Assembly: GCF_005217615.1 (NCBI RefSeq)
Contig: NZ_SZNK01000001.1
Location: 3,436,501 to 3,500,500, forward strand
Reading direction: 5' to 3'
Origin: Brevibacillus antibioticus
GTDB taxonomy: Bacteria > Bacillota > Bacilli > Brevibacillales > Brevibacillaceae
DNA: 64,000 bases
Shown: positions 17,086 to 25,482 of the stretch, one piece after another
Layout: every line of letters begins with the position of its first letter
Position numbering within the stretch: the stretch's first letter is position 1
Made by a program: the position numbers and the translations under genes
The notes under the pieces: model-generated
Databases searched by the model: none
What the model was told of the DNA's origin: nothing
What the model saw: the letters and a program-made list of their open reading frames with translations, nothing else

Positions 17086-17640
17086 TTACAGCGTCTTCTG
17101 TCCTGGCTTCCAGTTCGCCGGGCACAGACCGCCAGCTTGCAGGGCTTGCAAAATACGAGTTGTCTCTGCCACGCTGCGACCTACGTTCATGTCTGTTACC
17201 ACTTGGTAGCGCAGAATGCCGTCTGGATCAATGATGAACAAACCACGGTGAGCTGCACCTGTCTCTTCGTCCAGGACCCCATAAGCTCGTGCCGTCTCTT
17301 TTTTGAAATCACTTGCGAGCGGGAAGTTTACTTCACCGATGCCATTTTCATCGCGCGGTGTTTTGATCCATGCCCGGTGCGTATGTACGCTATCCGTGGA
17401 TGCGCCCAGCACTTCGCAATCCAAATCCTCGAACTCTTCCATATTGTCACTAAACGAAGTTACTTCTGTCGGGCAAACGAATGTGAAGTCGAACGGCCAG
17501 AAGAACAAAATCAGCCATTTTCCTTTGTAATCAGCCAGCGACACGCGTTCTTCCAGTGTCTCGAGGTTTTTGGTCGTGAGCATGTGAAAGTCAGGTGCTG
17601 GTTTTCCTACTTGAAGTTGAATCGTTTGCTGTGTTGTCAT
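17086..17640 (-). CDS. Typical 2-Cys peroxiredoxin (AhpC/TSA family)
   Basis: 184 aa. Peroxidatic Cys in FDFTFVCPTEVTSF and resolving Cys in GGLCPANW, with the family-typical AYGVLDEETGAAHRGLFIIDPDG. It reduces peroxides in the cytoplasm using electrons from a disulfide reductase. It is the third gene of a trxB-glutaredoxin-peroxiredoxin set, which supplies that reductase chain. Probably under the PerR-like box upstream of trxB, since no terminator is seen between the genes. Confidence 0.92.
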   Translation of the reverse strand: MTTQQTIQLQVGKPAPDFHMLTTKNLETLEERVSLADYKGKWLILFFWPFDFTFVCPTEVTSFSDNMEEFEDLDCEVLGASTDSVHTHRAWIKTPRDENGIGEVNFPLASDFKKETARAYGVLDEETGAAHRGLFIIDPDGILRYQVVTDMNVGRSVAETTRILQALQAGGLCPANWKPGQKTL

Positions 17641-17675
17641 GAGAAATCTCTCCTTTATATGGTGTCTGATGAAAA

Positions 17676-17924
17676 TTACTTCGCAGCCTCTTCCAATGCT
17701 GCCAGTGCTTTTTTGATACGTGTCGGATTGAAGCCCAAAATTTGCTTCTCACCAATGACTGTCAAGGGAACAGACATCACGCCTAAACGGATCAGCTCCT
17801 GGCCGTACTCTTCTTTTTCATCGATGTTGCGCTCTTCGAAAGAAATGTTTTGTTCTGTCAAATACGTCTTTAATTGCTTGCAGAAGCTACAATTTGTGCT
17901 GGAGTATACGATCGTTTGTGTCAT
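17676..17924 (-). CDS. Glutaredoxin-family protein
   Basis: 82 aa. TIVYSSTNCSFCKQLKTYL has the CxxC active site (CSFC) directly after the first strand; VMSVPLTVIGEKQILGFNP carries the cis-Pro and the GF turn of the glutaredoxin/NrdH fold. In bacteria lacking glutathione such proteins are usually reduced by thioredoxin reductase, which fits its place between trxB and the peroxiredoxin. It likely shuttles electrons between the two. Confidence 0.9.
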   Translation of the reverse strand: MTQTIVYSSTNCSFCKQLKTYLTEQNISFEERNIDEKEEYGQELIRLGVMSVPLTVIGEKQILGFNPTRIKKALAALEEAAK

Positions 17925-17945
17925 ATTTGTTTCTCTCCTTTTCTT

Positions 17946-18869
17946 CTATTTGTATTGGGGGACAACTTTGGAACGCTTGTTGATGTATTTATCTACAGCC
18001 ATTGCTGCAATGGCACCGTCTGCCGCAGCGACTACTGCTTGCTTCACAGGTGTTTTGCGTACCTCTCCCGCTCCAAATACGCCTGGAACAGAAGACTGCA
18101 TGAACTCATCTAGAATCATAAATCCTTCCTCATCGAGGGGAACTTGCCCATCCAAGAAATCGGTACCCGGCTTGCTGCCAGACAAGAAGACGAAGACTCC
18201 GTCTACGGACAGCATTTCTTCCTTTCCATCTGCTGTGCGAATGCGCAACCCTTCGACCGACTTCTCTCCCACAATTTCCAACGGGCGTGTACGGAATTGC
18301 ATTTCCGTGTTCGGCAGCTCAGGTAGTTCATCTACCCCTTGCAGATCTGCGCGCGGCACCAAGAAAGTGATTTTGTTCGTAAATTTGGTCAGTGCATGCG
18401 CTTCTTCCAATGCTTCCTCCGAATCACCAATCACCGCAACATGCTTGCCCTCATAAAAAGCTCCGTCGCATGTGGCGCAAGTGCTCACGCCTCGTCCGAG
18501 CAATTGCTCTTCTCCTGGAAGCATACGGTTACGTCCTTTGGAACCAGTCGCTACGATCACGGTCTTTGCTTGGAAAGTACCATGCGCCGTGAAGATGCTT
18601 TTTTCCTCATCCTCTACATCTACCGCAGAAATCGTAGTCTGGATGAATTCTGCACCGAAGCCCTCCGCTTGTCTGCGCATTTTATCCAACAGTTCTTTCC
18701 CTGTCATCTCGCCTTCTACCCCTGGGTAGTTGGCTATTTTATGTGTCAGGGCAAGCGCACCAGTTCCGGGTGCCTTATCAATGACGAGCGTCTTTAGATT
18801 TCCACGAGCTGTATAAATGGCAGCGGAAGCACCAGCTGGTCCTCCGCCAATGATGATGACATCATACAT
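17946..18869 (-). CDS. trxB: Thioredoxin reductase
   Basis: 307 aa. IIIGGGPAGASAAIYTARGN (FAD), CATCDGAFYEGKHVAVIGDSEEALEEA (redox CxxC followed by the NADPH-binding turn) and GVFGAGEVRKTPVKQ at the C-terminus; GxGDxxx is altered to GAGEVR here, a change seen in TrxB-like enzymes. It is first in the trxB-glutaredoxin-peroxiredoxin operon and supplies NADPH electrons to the other two. A G-rich site (AAGGGGGAG) precedes the ATG. A genome usually also has a separate housekeeping trxB, so this may be the stress copy. Confidence 0.85.
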   Translation of the reverse strand: MYDVIIIGGGPAGASAAIYTARGNLKTLVIDKAPGTGALALTHKIANYPGVEGEMTGKELLDKMRRQAEGFGAEFIQTTISAVDVEDEEKSIFTAHGTFQAKTVIVATGSKGRNRMLPGEEQLLGRGVSTCATCDGAFYEGKHVAVIGDSEEALEEAHALTKFTNKITFLVPRADLQGVDELPELPNTEMQFRTRPLEIVGEKSVEGLRIRTADGKEEMLSVDGVFVFLSGSKPGTDFLDGQVPLDEEGFMILDEFMQSSVPGVFGAGEVRKTPVKQAVVAAADGAIAAMAVDKYINKRSKVVPQYK

Positions 18870-18898
18870 GAACGGCTCCCCCTTTCCTTATTATCAAA

Positions 18899-18913
18899 TT
18901 GTAATTATTATCA
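18899..18913. promoter_or_regulatory. PerR/Fur-like operator
   Basis: TTGTAATTATTATCA fits the 7-1-7 PerR consensus TTATAATNATTATAA at 12 of 14 defined positions. It lies just downstream of the predicted start point of the trxB transcript, a position that would block elongation or initiation. Fur or Zur boxes overlap this consensus, so the regulator is inferred from the peroxide-defence genes downstream. Confidence 0.6.
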
Positions 18914-18929
18914 ACTAGGAACAATTATC

Positions 18930-18957
18930 ATTGTACTTGATATAATTTTAAAGTCAA
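18930..18957 (-). promoter_or_regulatory. Sigma-A-type promoter of trxB operon
   Basis: On the minus strand TTGACT (18957-18952), 16-nt spacer, TACAAT (18935-18930). The operator at 18899-18913 lies about 17 nt beyond the -10. Confidence 0.65.
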
Positions 18958-19199
18958 TATCTTTTTATAATAATTTTAAATAAGCACTTCTGAAAGGTTG
19001 TCCATTTTTCCACCGCATAATTTCTGTATTATTTTACGATTCCGAATTCACCCCATCTCGTTGACGAAACAAGTAATTCAGGATAAAGTACCACTAACAC
19101 TTGAACGCACAAAAGCAAAAAAGCAAGAAAGCACAAAAGTACGAAAGTAAACATATACCTTCTCACTGCTTCAAGCTGATTTAACAAGGAGTTGCCATT

Positions 19200-20552
19200 A
19201 TGACCAAGCCATTATCTTTTTCGCAAAGTATTTGGGTGCTTGTCACCGTATTCGGAATCTTATTTCCTGCCCTTTTCTGGGGCAAAGTGGAGCCGCATAT
19301 GCCGCTCTTCCTCGCAACTATAGGTGCTGCCACTCTTCTTTTCCTGCTCGGTGTTCCGTGGAAGCAAATGGAGGAGGGCTTGATCAAAGGAATTCAAACC
19401 GCGATCGCCCCCATGCTGATTCTTTCCTTAATCGGAATTTTGATCGGGGTATGGATGATGAGTGGAACCGTTCCGATGATTTTGCACCTCGGCATTTCGC
19501 TTATCTCACCGGAGTACTTCACACTCTCCGCCCTGTTTCTGACGGTGATCGTCTCGACTGTTACAGGAAGCTCTTTTACCACGATTAGTACGGTAGGGGT
19601 CGCTATGATGGGGGTCTCCACTGCACTCGGACTTGATCCGTTGATTACAGCCGGGGCTATTATTTGTGGAGCTTGCTTTGGGGATAAAATGTCGCCGCTC
19701 TCCGACACGACCAACTTTGCAGCAGCCATTGCAGGTGTTTCCTTGTCGGAGCACGTCAAGTTCATGTCACGCACTGCCATTCCTGCCCTTGTCATTACCA
19801 CGATTTTCTTCGGAATTCAAGGACAAAGCGCCGATGTGAATCTAGACGCCATTCAAGAAATCCAGCTTGCTTTGGAACAAAATTTCTCGCTTAGCCTTTT
19901 ATCTCTACTGCCAGCATTCGTTGTCCTGTTATGCTCAGCGCTGCGAAAACCGATTTTGCCTACATTGGTATTCGGGATTTTGAGCGGGATTGTCACAGCT
20001 GCTCTTTCCGAAGGAGTTACCTCTCCGGTCGAATGGATGACTGTCATGCAAAAAGGCTTCACCAGCAATATCGCCAATGAAGCCGTTGCATCGATTGTGG
20101 ACCGCGGTGGACTGTTGTCGATGACCTGGTCCCTCGCCTTGATTTTGATTGCCTTGTCTTTAGGCGGCATCCTGCAATACAGCGGTGTGTTTCACGCACT
20201 CTTTTCCGGATTCATCAATCGAATCAAACAAGACGCTGAGATGGTCGGACTTGCCGGATCTTCTTCTATTCTCGTGAATCTCTTGACAGGGGAACAATAT
20301 TTGTCCATCCTGCTCCCTGGGCAGATGTTTCGCGAAGCATTCGCAGCTCGCGGAATGGCGGGCAGACGACTGTCTCGTACTCTCGAAGACTGCGGGACAC
20401 TCGTCAACCCACTCATTCCATGGGGGGTAAGTGGTGCATTCTTTACCGCTACCTTACATGTATCCACACTGGAATACTTGCCTTATGTCATCTACCTGTG
20501 GATCTCGCCAGTCTTGACGTTTCTATTCGCCATGCGTCGGCAGAAAGCTTAG
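19200..20552 (+). CDS. NhaC-family Na+/H+ antiporter
   Basis: 450 aa, about 11-12 hydrophobic helices. AAGGAG precedes the ATG. Family markers: SSFTTISTVGVAMMGVSTALGLDPLITAGAIICGACFGDKMSPLSDTTN and the second-half repeat GLAGSSSILVNLLTGEQYLSILLPGQMF with LEDCGTLVNPLIPWG. NhaC proteins exchange Na+ (or organic ions, as in MleN malate-lactate) for protons at the cytoplasmic membrane. Monocistronic; its stop overlaps the stop of the converging GGDEF gene by 4 nt. The exact substrate cannot be read from sequence. Confidence 0.88.
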   Translation: MTKPLSFSQSIWVLVTVFGILFPALFWGKVEPHMPLFLATIGAATLLFLLGVPWKQMEEGLIKGIQTAIAPMLILSLIGILIGVWMMSGTVPMILHLGISLISPEYFTLSALFLTVIVSTVTGSSFTTISTVGVAMMGVSTALGLDPLITAGAIICGACFGDKMSPLSDTTNFAAAIAGVSLSEHVKFMSRTAIPALVITTIFFGIQGQSADVNLDAIQEIQLALEQNFSLSLLSLLPAFVVLLCSALRKPILPTLVFGILSGIVTAALSEGVTSPVEWMTVMQKGFTSNIANEAVASIVDRGGLLSMTWSLALILIALSLGGILQYSGVFHALFSGFINRIKQDAEMVGLAGSSSILVNLLTGEQYLSILLPGQMFREAFAARGMAGRRLSRTLEDCGTLVNPLIPWGVSGAFFTATLHVSTLEYLPYVIYLWISPVLTFLFAMRRQKA

Positions 20553-21769
20553 CCAGCTGCATACACGGTCGTACAGTTTTTTCCTTTGCGCTTGGAGCGG
20601 TACAGTGCCTCATCTGCTGCCCGCTTCAAGCCATCTGCCGTGTTTGCGTCTTGAGGGTAGCGCGCAATGCCTACACTGACCGCAATCAAGACGCAGCAAT
20701 CGTCCTGTGTTAAGGGGCGCAAGCGCAAATATTCCCGAATGGCATGCGCTTTTTCCTCCGCCATCGCCATCGATGACCCTGGGCAGAGAAGCATGAACTC
20801 GTCTCCAGCATAACGATACGCGGTATCCTCTGGTCCCGCCACTTCTTTCATTGCTTCGGCAATTTGTTTAATCAGTGCGTCCCCTGCGTGATGACCAAAA
20901 TGGTCGTTCACCGCTTTTAAGCTGTCTGAATCCAGCATAATCAAAGAGACAGACGCATCCTCTTCACTCAGCAGCTTTTCCAAATCACGATGGAAAGCAC
21001 GATAGTTCGCAATCCCTGTCAGCTCATCCTGAAATGACATCTGGTACATTCGCTCATACAAACGCGCCGTTTCGATCGCACTTGCTACCTGAAAACCAAT
21101 GATTTTCAGTAGTTCCTCGTGCTCTTTTTTATAGGCGAATTCGCGATAAGACTGGGCAGAAACAACGCCTTTGATCTGATTCCCCAGCATGAGTGGAACG
21201 AAAATGCATGTATTCGTATCCATTTCCGGGCTTCCCCAGCGGAACATTTCTGGCTCGCTTGGCTCGTTCTTCATCGTCTTAATGTGGATGGTTTCCCGTG
21301 TCTCAATCACTTTGGATACCATCGCTTGCCCATAAGGAATGGTGAGCGGACCATAATTGACCCCGTTATCGATGCTGATCGGAATCTTGATCTCACTGTC
21401 GCCTTCATCAAAAAAGGCAATAAAGAAAGCATCTGCACGCATCACACGCGAGACCAGCTCAAATGCTTTCCACAAAATTTCACTTTCCTCAAATGTTTTC
21501 GCAAAAATGTGGCTGAGATCGTGCAAAATCTTCATATGCTCAGAGATCCACATCATTTCGGTTACCTTATTTCGCAGCTCCACAATCTGCTTCAGCAGTC
21601 CTGCATGCAAAACACTGTCTTGTTCCGACAGCATACTATCTACCTCACGAGATAGCGCTTCAACCTCGCCAAGCTCGACTGCTTCTATGTTACCAAGCCA
21701 TTGGCTGTAACGCTCCAACAACTGTCTTGCATACGCTTCTCTAACGTCGTGCTTCTCATGCATATTCAA
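20549..21769 (-). CDS. GAF-GGDEF diguanylate cyclase
   Basis: 406 aa, soluble. A GAF domain occupies about residues 75-215 (AFELVSRVMRADAFFIAFFDE; TCIFVPLMLGNQIKGVVSAQSY), and a GGDEF domain about 240-400: DELTGIANYRAFHRDLEK, IMLDSDSLKAVNDHFGHHAGD, YRYAGDEFMLLCPG and VSVGIARYPQD. The signature is AGDEF, a variant compatible with activity; the RxxD inhibitory site is not seen upstream of it. It should convert two GTP to c-di-GMP in response to a ligand or redox state sensed by GAF. c-di-GMP commonly controls exopolysaccharide synthases, but no link to the cluster at 2.8-15.6 kb is shown. Confidence 0.88.
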   Translation of the reverse strand: MNMHEKHDVREAYARQLLERYSQWLGNIEAVELGEVEALSREVDSMLSEQDSVLHAGLLKQIVELRNKVTEMMWISEHMKILHDLSHIFAKTFEESEILWKAFELVSRVMRADAFFIAFFDEGDSEIKIPISIDNGVNYGPLTIPYGQAMVSKVIETRETIHIKTMKNEPSEPEMFRWGSPEMDTNTCIFVPLMLGNQIKGVVSAQSYREFAYKKEHEELLKIIGFQVASAIETARLYERMYQMSFQDELTGIANYRAFHRDLEKLLSEEDASVSLIMLDSDSLKAVNDHFGHHAGDALIKQIAEAMKEVAGPEDTAYRYAGDEFMLLCPGSSMAMAEEKAHAIREYLRLRPLTQDDCCVLIAVSVGIARYPQDANTADGLKRAADEALYRSKRKGKNCTTVYAAG

Positions 21770-21790
21770 CCCTCCGGCTATTGGGTAGCT

Positions 21791-22105
21791 TTACGCTTTT
21801 TTTTCATGATATCGCTCAATAGCTGCACGGATGGCTTGCAAGACAGCTCCCTGACCAGGTGCTAAAAAACGTTCTTGGATCGCCTTCGTAATCTCCTGCA
21901 TGCCATCTGCAACTGTCTTGCCTACAAGCAAGCTCACCAAAAACTCGCTCGTCTTGTCCATGACAAAGGTAAAGCTGGCGTCGCAAATCACTTCGGCGTC
22001 CACATCAATGATGAGCACACAGCCTACCATGGTAGAAACCTCGTACAAGGTCGTTCCCTTGGGGATTTGGGCGAAGCCTGCTGTCAGTACCGTATTTTTG
22101 TTCAT
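21791..22105 (-). CDS. DUF3870-family protein
   Basis: 104 aa. The pattern AQIPKGTTLYEVSTMVGCVLIIDVDAEVICDASFTFV followed by SEFLVSLLVGKTVADGMQEITKAIQERF and a terminal AIRAAIERYH matches DUF3870, whose function is unknown. It lies 12 nt downstream of the histidine kinase gene and upstream of the GGDEF gene on the same strand, so the three are probably cotranscribed. Confidence 0.75.
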   Translation of the reverse strand: MNKNTVLTAGFAQIPKGTTLYEVSTMVGCVLIIDVDAEVICDASFTFVMDKTSEFLVSLLVGKTVADGMQEITKAIQERFLAPGQGAVLQAIRAAIERYHEKKA

Positions 22106-22117
22106 CCAGTCGTCCTC

Positions 22118-23530
22118 CTAGCTGCTGATCGGCAAGCATACCTCGACTGCCGTTCCGTTACCTGGGTTGCTTATCAACTGCAGAGTCCCCCGATGGTTCT
22201 CGATGATTTTGCGGCTCACCATCAACCCAAGGCCCGTCCCCGTTTCCTTCGTCGTGAAAAAAGCCTCTCCCAATCTCGCTATCTGATGGGCCGGGATCCC
22301 CACCCCATTGTCTTCAAACCGAATGACGACTCGGTCATCTTCACACCGCAGCCGAATCACAATTTCTCCATTCCCTGAGGTGGCTTCGATCCCATTTTTC
22401 AAAAAGTTAATGAAGGCTTGCTTCAACTGATTCTCATCGCAGTGGATCAAGGGGACTTCTGATTCGAAAACGACCTGAATCATGACCTTTTTCAAAATCG
22501 CCTCCGTCTCCAAGAGCGTAACCACATGCGTGATCAGGTTGGACAGATCGCGGGCTTCAAACACAGCCGTATGCGGCTTCGCCAAGACCAACAGCTCTGA
22601 AACAATCATCTCGATCCGCGCCAATTCCGAGCTCATGATCGAAAAATACTCCGGCTTTCTCATGCCATCCTTCTGCATTAATTGCACAAAGCCTTTTAAC
22701 GAGGTAAGCGGATTGCGTATCTCATGGGCGATCCCTGCCGCCAACTGACCGACCAGTGCAAGTTTTTCCGAGTTTTGCAAAAATTCTTGCGCCCGTTTGC
22801 GTTCCGTAATATCTCGGATCAGTATATACATGAAGGGCTTGTCCTGAATCGGAAAAGATGTTCCGCACACTTCTACCTCCGTCCGACTGCCATCCAAGCC
22901 GATCAGCTCGACCTCACTCGGCGTGGCCGTTCCCCCTTCTTCCAAAATGCGAAGGAGCCCTTTGATCTTCGGTACATCACGGGGATGGAAAAACGATTGA
23001 AAAGGATACCATAACAGCTCGTCAATGCCAGAAGCCCCCACTAGTTGCATCCCTACTTGGTTGACGTATTGAAGCTCCCCAGCATGGTAGATGAACGCAC
23101 CTTCACCGGAAATATCCAATACTCTGCACCTTTTGGAGCCATATCCGTCCCCAAACGCGGCTGGCATCTTCTGCACCATCGCATAATACCCAATCGACGT
23201 GCCTTTCTCCCAAAAGGTTCCATATGTAATATACACGGGAATACTTGTCCCATCTTTATGACGAAAAGCGGTGTAAAAAGGTCTCGGATCGCCATTCATC
23301 GCAAATTGTGTTTGAAGGCGTACCATCTCCTGTTCTTCAGAAACAGCCAGCTTCCAAAATGAGGACCCTTCCCATTCTTCTACGGAGTAGCCGTTCAACA
23401 CTTGGCAGGCAGGATTGCCTTTAAAAACTCTACCAAATTGATCGAGCAGAAAAGTGGCCTGAATCATTTGATCAAAGAAGGAACGATAGAGATGACCACT
23501 TCTCCATCCACTGTCCAATAAGTTTTTCAT
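22118..23530 (-). CDS. PAS-domain sensor histidine kinase, orphan (sporulation-kinase-like)
   Basis: 470 aa from the ATG at 23530, preceded by GGAGGGAGG; the longer frame to 23599 lacks a site. No membrane helix. Two PAS domains (about 10-125 and 130-250), then HisKA with the phospho-His in GIAHEIRNPLTSLKGF, and HATPase with NQLKQAFINFLKNGIEATS (N box), DNGVGIP and TGLGLMVSRKI (G boxes). There is no response regulator beside it, and the soluble multi-PAS layout matches sporulation kinases feeding the Spo0 phosphorelay (KinA/KinE type). The partner is inferred, not shown. Confidence 0.87.
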   Translation of the reverse strand: MKNLLDSGWRSGHLYRSFFDQMIQATFLLDQFGRVFKGNPACQVLNGYSVEEWEGSSFWKLAVSEEQEMVRLQTQFAMNGDPRPFYTAFRHKDGTSIPVYITYGTFWEKGTSIGYYAMVQKMPAAFGDGYGSKRCRVLDISGEGAFIYHAGELQYVNQVGMQLVGASGIDELLWYPFQSFFHPRDVPKIKGLLRILEEGGTATPSEVELIGLDGSRTEVEVCGTSFPIQDKPFMYILIRDITERKRAQEFLQNSEKLALVGQLAAGIAHEIRNPLTSLKGFVQLMQKDGMRKPEYFSIMSSELARIEMIVSELLVLAKPHTAVFEARDLSNLITHVVTLLETEAILKKVMIQVVFESEVPLIHCDENQLKQAFINFLKNGIEATSGNGEIVIRLRCEDDRVVIRFEDNGVGIPAHQIARLGEAFFTTKETGTGLGLMVSRKIIENHRGTLQLISNPGNGTAVEVCLPISS

Positions 23531-23657
23531 CGTGCCCCTCCCTCCTGGGACGAGAAAACGGCTACTCCAAATTACGGAAATAGCCTGCAACGTTCTCAAA
23601 TCCTATTCTCACCCAATTTTACCCTATTCGTTCTGCTGTTTCCATCCCCCGGAAAAT

Positions 23658-24638
23658 TTAAATGTGCAATTTTTCCAGCACCTCTGCACTGACACGCAGT
23701 TGCTCTGCCATTTTTTCGTCAACAACTAAGCCCAGCTTTGTGAAAGCCGCTACCAATGCTCCAACGACAGGTGATACCGTGGGAATGACCGTTTGAAACG
23801 AAGCTCTCCCAATCAGTTGTTCACGAAGAATTGTACTGGTCGTTAACAATCCTCCCGCCAAAACGACTGGTACAGGCTCCTGGACCTTTTGTATACAAGC
23901 ATCGGCCAATTCTAGCAAATCCTCCACTGCTTGCATGATCAATGCATTCGCCACCGAATCGCCTAGGGTTGCGGCTTGTTCCACGAGCTGACTCGTTTTT
24001 GCCAGCTCCATCCGCGGATTGCTTCCCCCGTAGATCAGGCTGATCAGCTCATCAGGACGCTCAACGCCATAGTGGTCCATAAACAGTCTCGTCAGTACTG
24101 TCGATTCACCGCGCCCATCGTATTCGCGCAATACGGCGCTTGCCGCCTTTTTGCCCAAATCAAACCCGCTGCCCTCATCTCCTACCAGATACCCCCAGCC
24201 GCCTACACGATGCCGCGCCCCCTCTTTTGAAAAGGCACAGGCAATCGAGCCTGTACCAGCAAGGAGAACGACGCCTGGCTGCCCCCACGTACCCGCGTAA
24301 AGCGCTGCGATTACGTCGTTATCAATCAATAGCCGTTCTCCCCACTCATCGGCAAAGGAATGCTGAATTCTTTCCTTGATCTGCGGACGATCTGCACCGC
24401 CTAGCCCAATAAACAGACCGGCTACTTCCTCTTCTTTGGCACCTGCCTTTATCCTCACAGCATCAATGAGTTGGCGCAGCGTAGCCTCCACATCCCCCCA
24501 GCTCCTGGAGAGCGGATTTGATGATTCGCCCACCACCATTGCCGCTACTTGTCCCGCTTCATTGCAGATGGCTGCTCTGGTTTTGCTTCCGCCTCCATCG
24601 ATCCCGATCAACCACTTTTCCCCATTACTTGACTGCAC
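23658..24638 (-). CDS. BadF/BadG-family amino-sugar kinase (GlcNAc/MurNAc kinase-like)
   Basis: 326 aa, GTG start at 24638 with GGAAGG upstream; it overlaps the permease gene by 14 nt. ASKHA fold: phosphate-1 motif IGIDGGGSKTRAAI, LGGADRP, phosphate-2 LLAGTGSIACAF, GWGYLVGDEGSGFDLG, and adenosine motif VVLAGGLLTT. This group contains eukaryotic GlcNAc kinase and clostridial MurK, which phosphorylates GlcNAc and MurNAc at O6. As the last gene of the transporter operon it would phosphorylate the imported amino sugar. Which sugar is inferred from the MurR-like regulator and the wall-type hydrolase. Confidence 0.85.
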   Translation of the reverse strand: MQSSNGEKWLIGIDGGGSKTRAAICNEAGQVAAMVVGESSNPLSRSWGDVEATLRQLIDAVRIKAGAKEEEVAGLFIGLGGADRPQIKERIQHSFADEWGERLLIDNDVIAALYAGTWGQPGVVLLAGTGSIACAFSKEGARHRVGGWGYLVGDEGSGFDLGKKAASAVLREYDGRGESTVLTRLFMDHYGVERPDELISLIYGGSNPRMELAKTSQLVEQAATLGDSVANALIMQAVEDLLELADACIQKVQEPVPVVLAGGLLTTSTILREQLIGRASFQTVIPTVSPVVGALVAAFTKLGLVVDEKMAEQLRVSAEVLEKLHI

Positions 24639-25449
24639 CTGCCGTCAATCCTTCCATAAACTGCCGCGATGCCATCAAAAACACGACGATCATCGGTAAG
24701 GCAGACAATGTGAGCCCAGCAAACAGCAGGCTCCAATCCGTTTCATATTCTCCAAACAGCACCATCATGCCTACCGGAATCGTCTTGAGCGCTTCCTCTT
24801 GAATGAAAATCAACGGGAAGAAAAAGTCGTTCCACGCATGGATGAAATTAATAATGACCACCGTAGCCAAGGCCGGACGAATCAGCGGCAGGAGTACGCG
24901 CCAGAACACCTGAAAGTGGCTGCATCCATCGATCCGCGCCGCTTCCTCCAGCTCAATCGGCAACGTCCGAAAGAAGCCCGTCAAAATAAAAACAGAGATC
25001 GGAATGCCACTCGCCGTATAAATCAGAATCAGCGACCACAGTGAATTCAAGAGGCCGAGATTCTTCATCAGTAAAAACAAGGGAACGATCCCCAGCTTGA
25101 TCGGAATCATCAGACCAATAATGAAAAAGAAGTATAGCCCCGCTGTCCATTTAAAGGAAAAGCGCGACAAGTAAAAGGCCGCCATCGCTGAAAAAACCGT
25201 AATCAACAAGACAGACAGGGTACTGACGAATACACTGTTCCATAAAAAGTCAGCATAAGGCACGGCTTCCCACAGCTTTTTATACGTATCCAGGCTAAAC
25301 GTCTTCGGAAGGGAGAGCGGACTCGCAAATATCTCCATATTCGTTTTCAAGGAAGAAGAAATCATCAGTACGATCGGATATAACGCGAGTAACGCAAATA
25401 AATACGCCAGCACATAAGATACAGCTCTCCCACCCACAGTCATCTTCAC
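24625..25449 (-). CDS. ABC sugar transporter permease (MalG type, CUT1)
   Basis: 274 aa, six hydrophobic helices. The EAA loop EAARIDGCSHFQVFWRVLLPLIRPALA near residue 180 contacts the ATPase. Second of two permeases; no ATPase gene is present in the operon, so a shared MsmX-type ATPase encoded elsewhere is needed, as is usual for CUT1 systems of Bacillales. Confidence 0.92.
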   Translation of the reverse strand: MKMTVGGRAVSYVLAYLFALLALYPIVLMISSSLKTNMEIFASPLSLPKTFSLDTYKKLWEAVPYADFLWNSVFVSTLSVLLITVFSAMAAFYLSRFSFKWTAGLYFFFIIGLMIPIKLGIVPLFLLMKNLGLLNSLWSLILIYTASGIPISVFILTGFFRTLPIELEEAARIDGCSHFQVFWRVLLPLIRPALATVVIINFIHAWNDFFFPLIFIQEEALKTIPVGMMVLFGEYETDWSLLFAGLTLSALPMIVVFLMASRQFMEGLTAGAVK

Positions 25450-25482
25450 ATCGCATCCTCCTTTCCACGCAGGATCACGGCA

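Noticed and set aside
17044..18456. 470-aa open frame on the plus strand
   Set aside because: It runs antisense through peroxiredoxin, glutaredoxin and trxB genes, which are full length with all motifs; it has no ribosome binding site and no recognisable protein pattern.
19085..19155. Short A-rich repeats (AAAAGCA, AAAGTAC) upstream of nhaC
   Set aside because: Irregular low-complexity sequence with no fixed period or dyad; could not be supported as a regulatory element.
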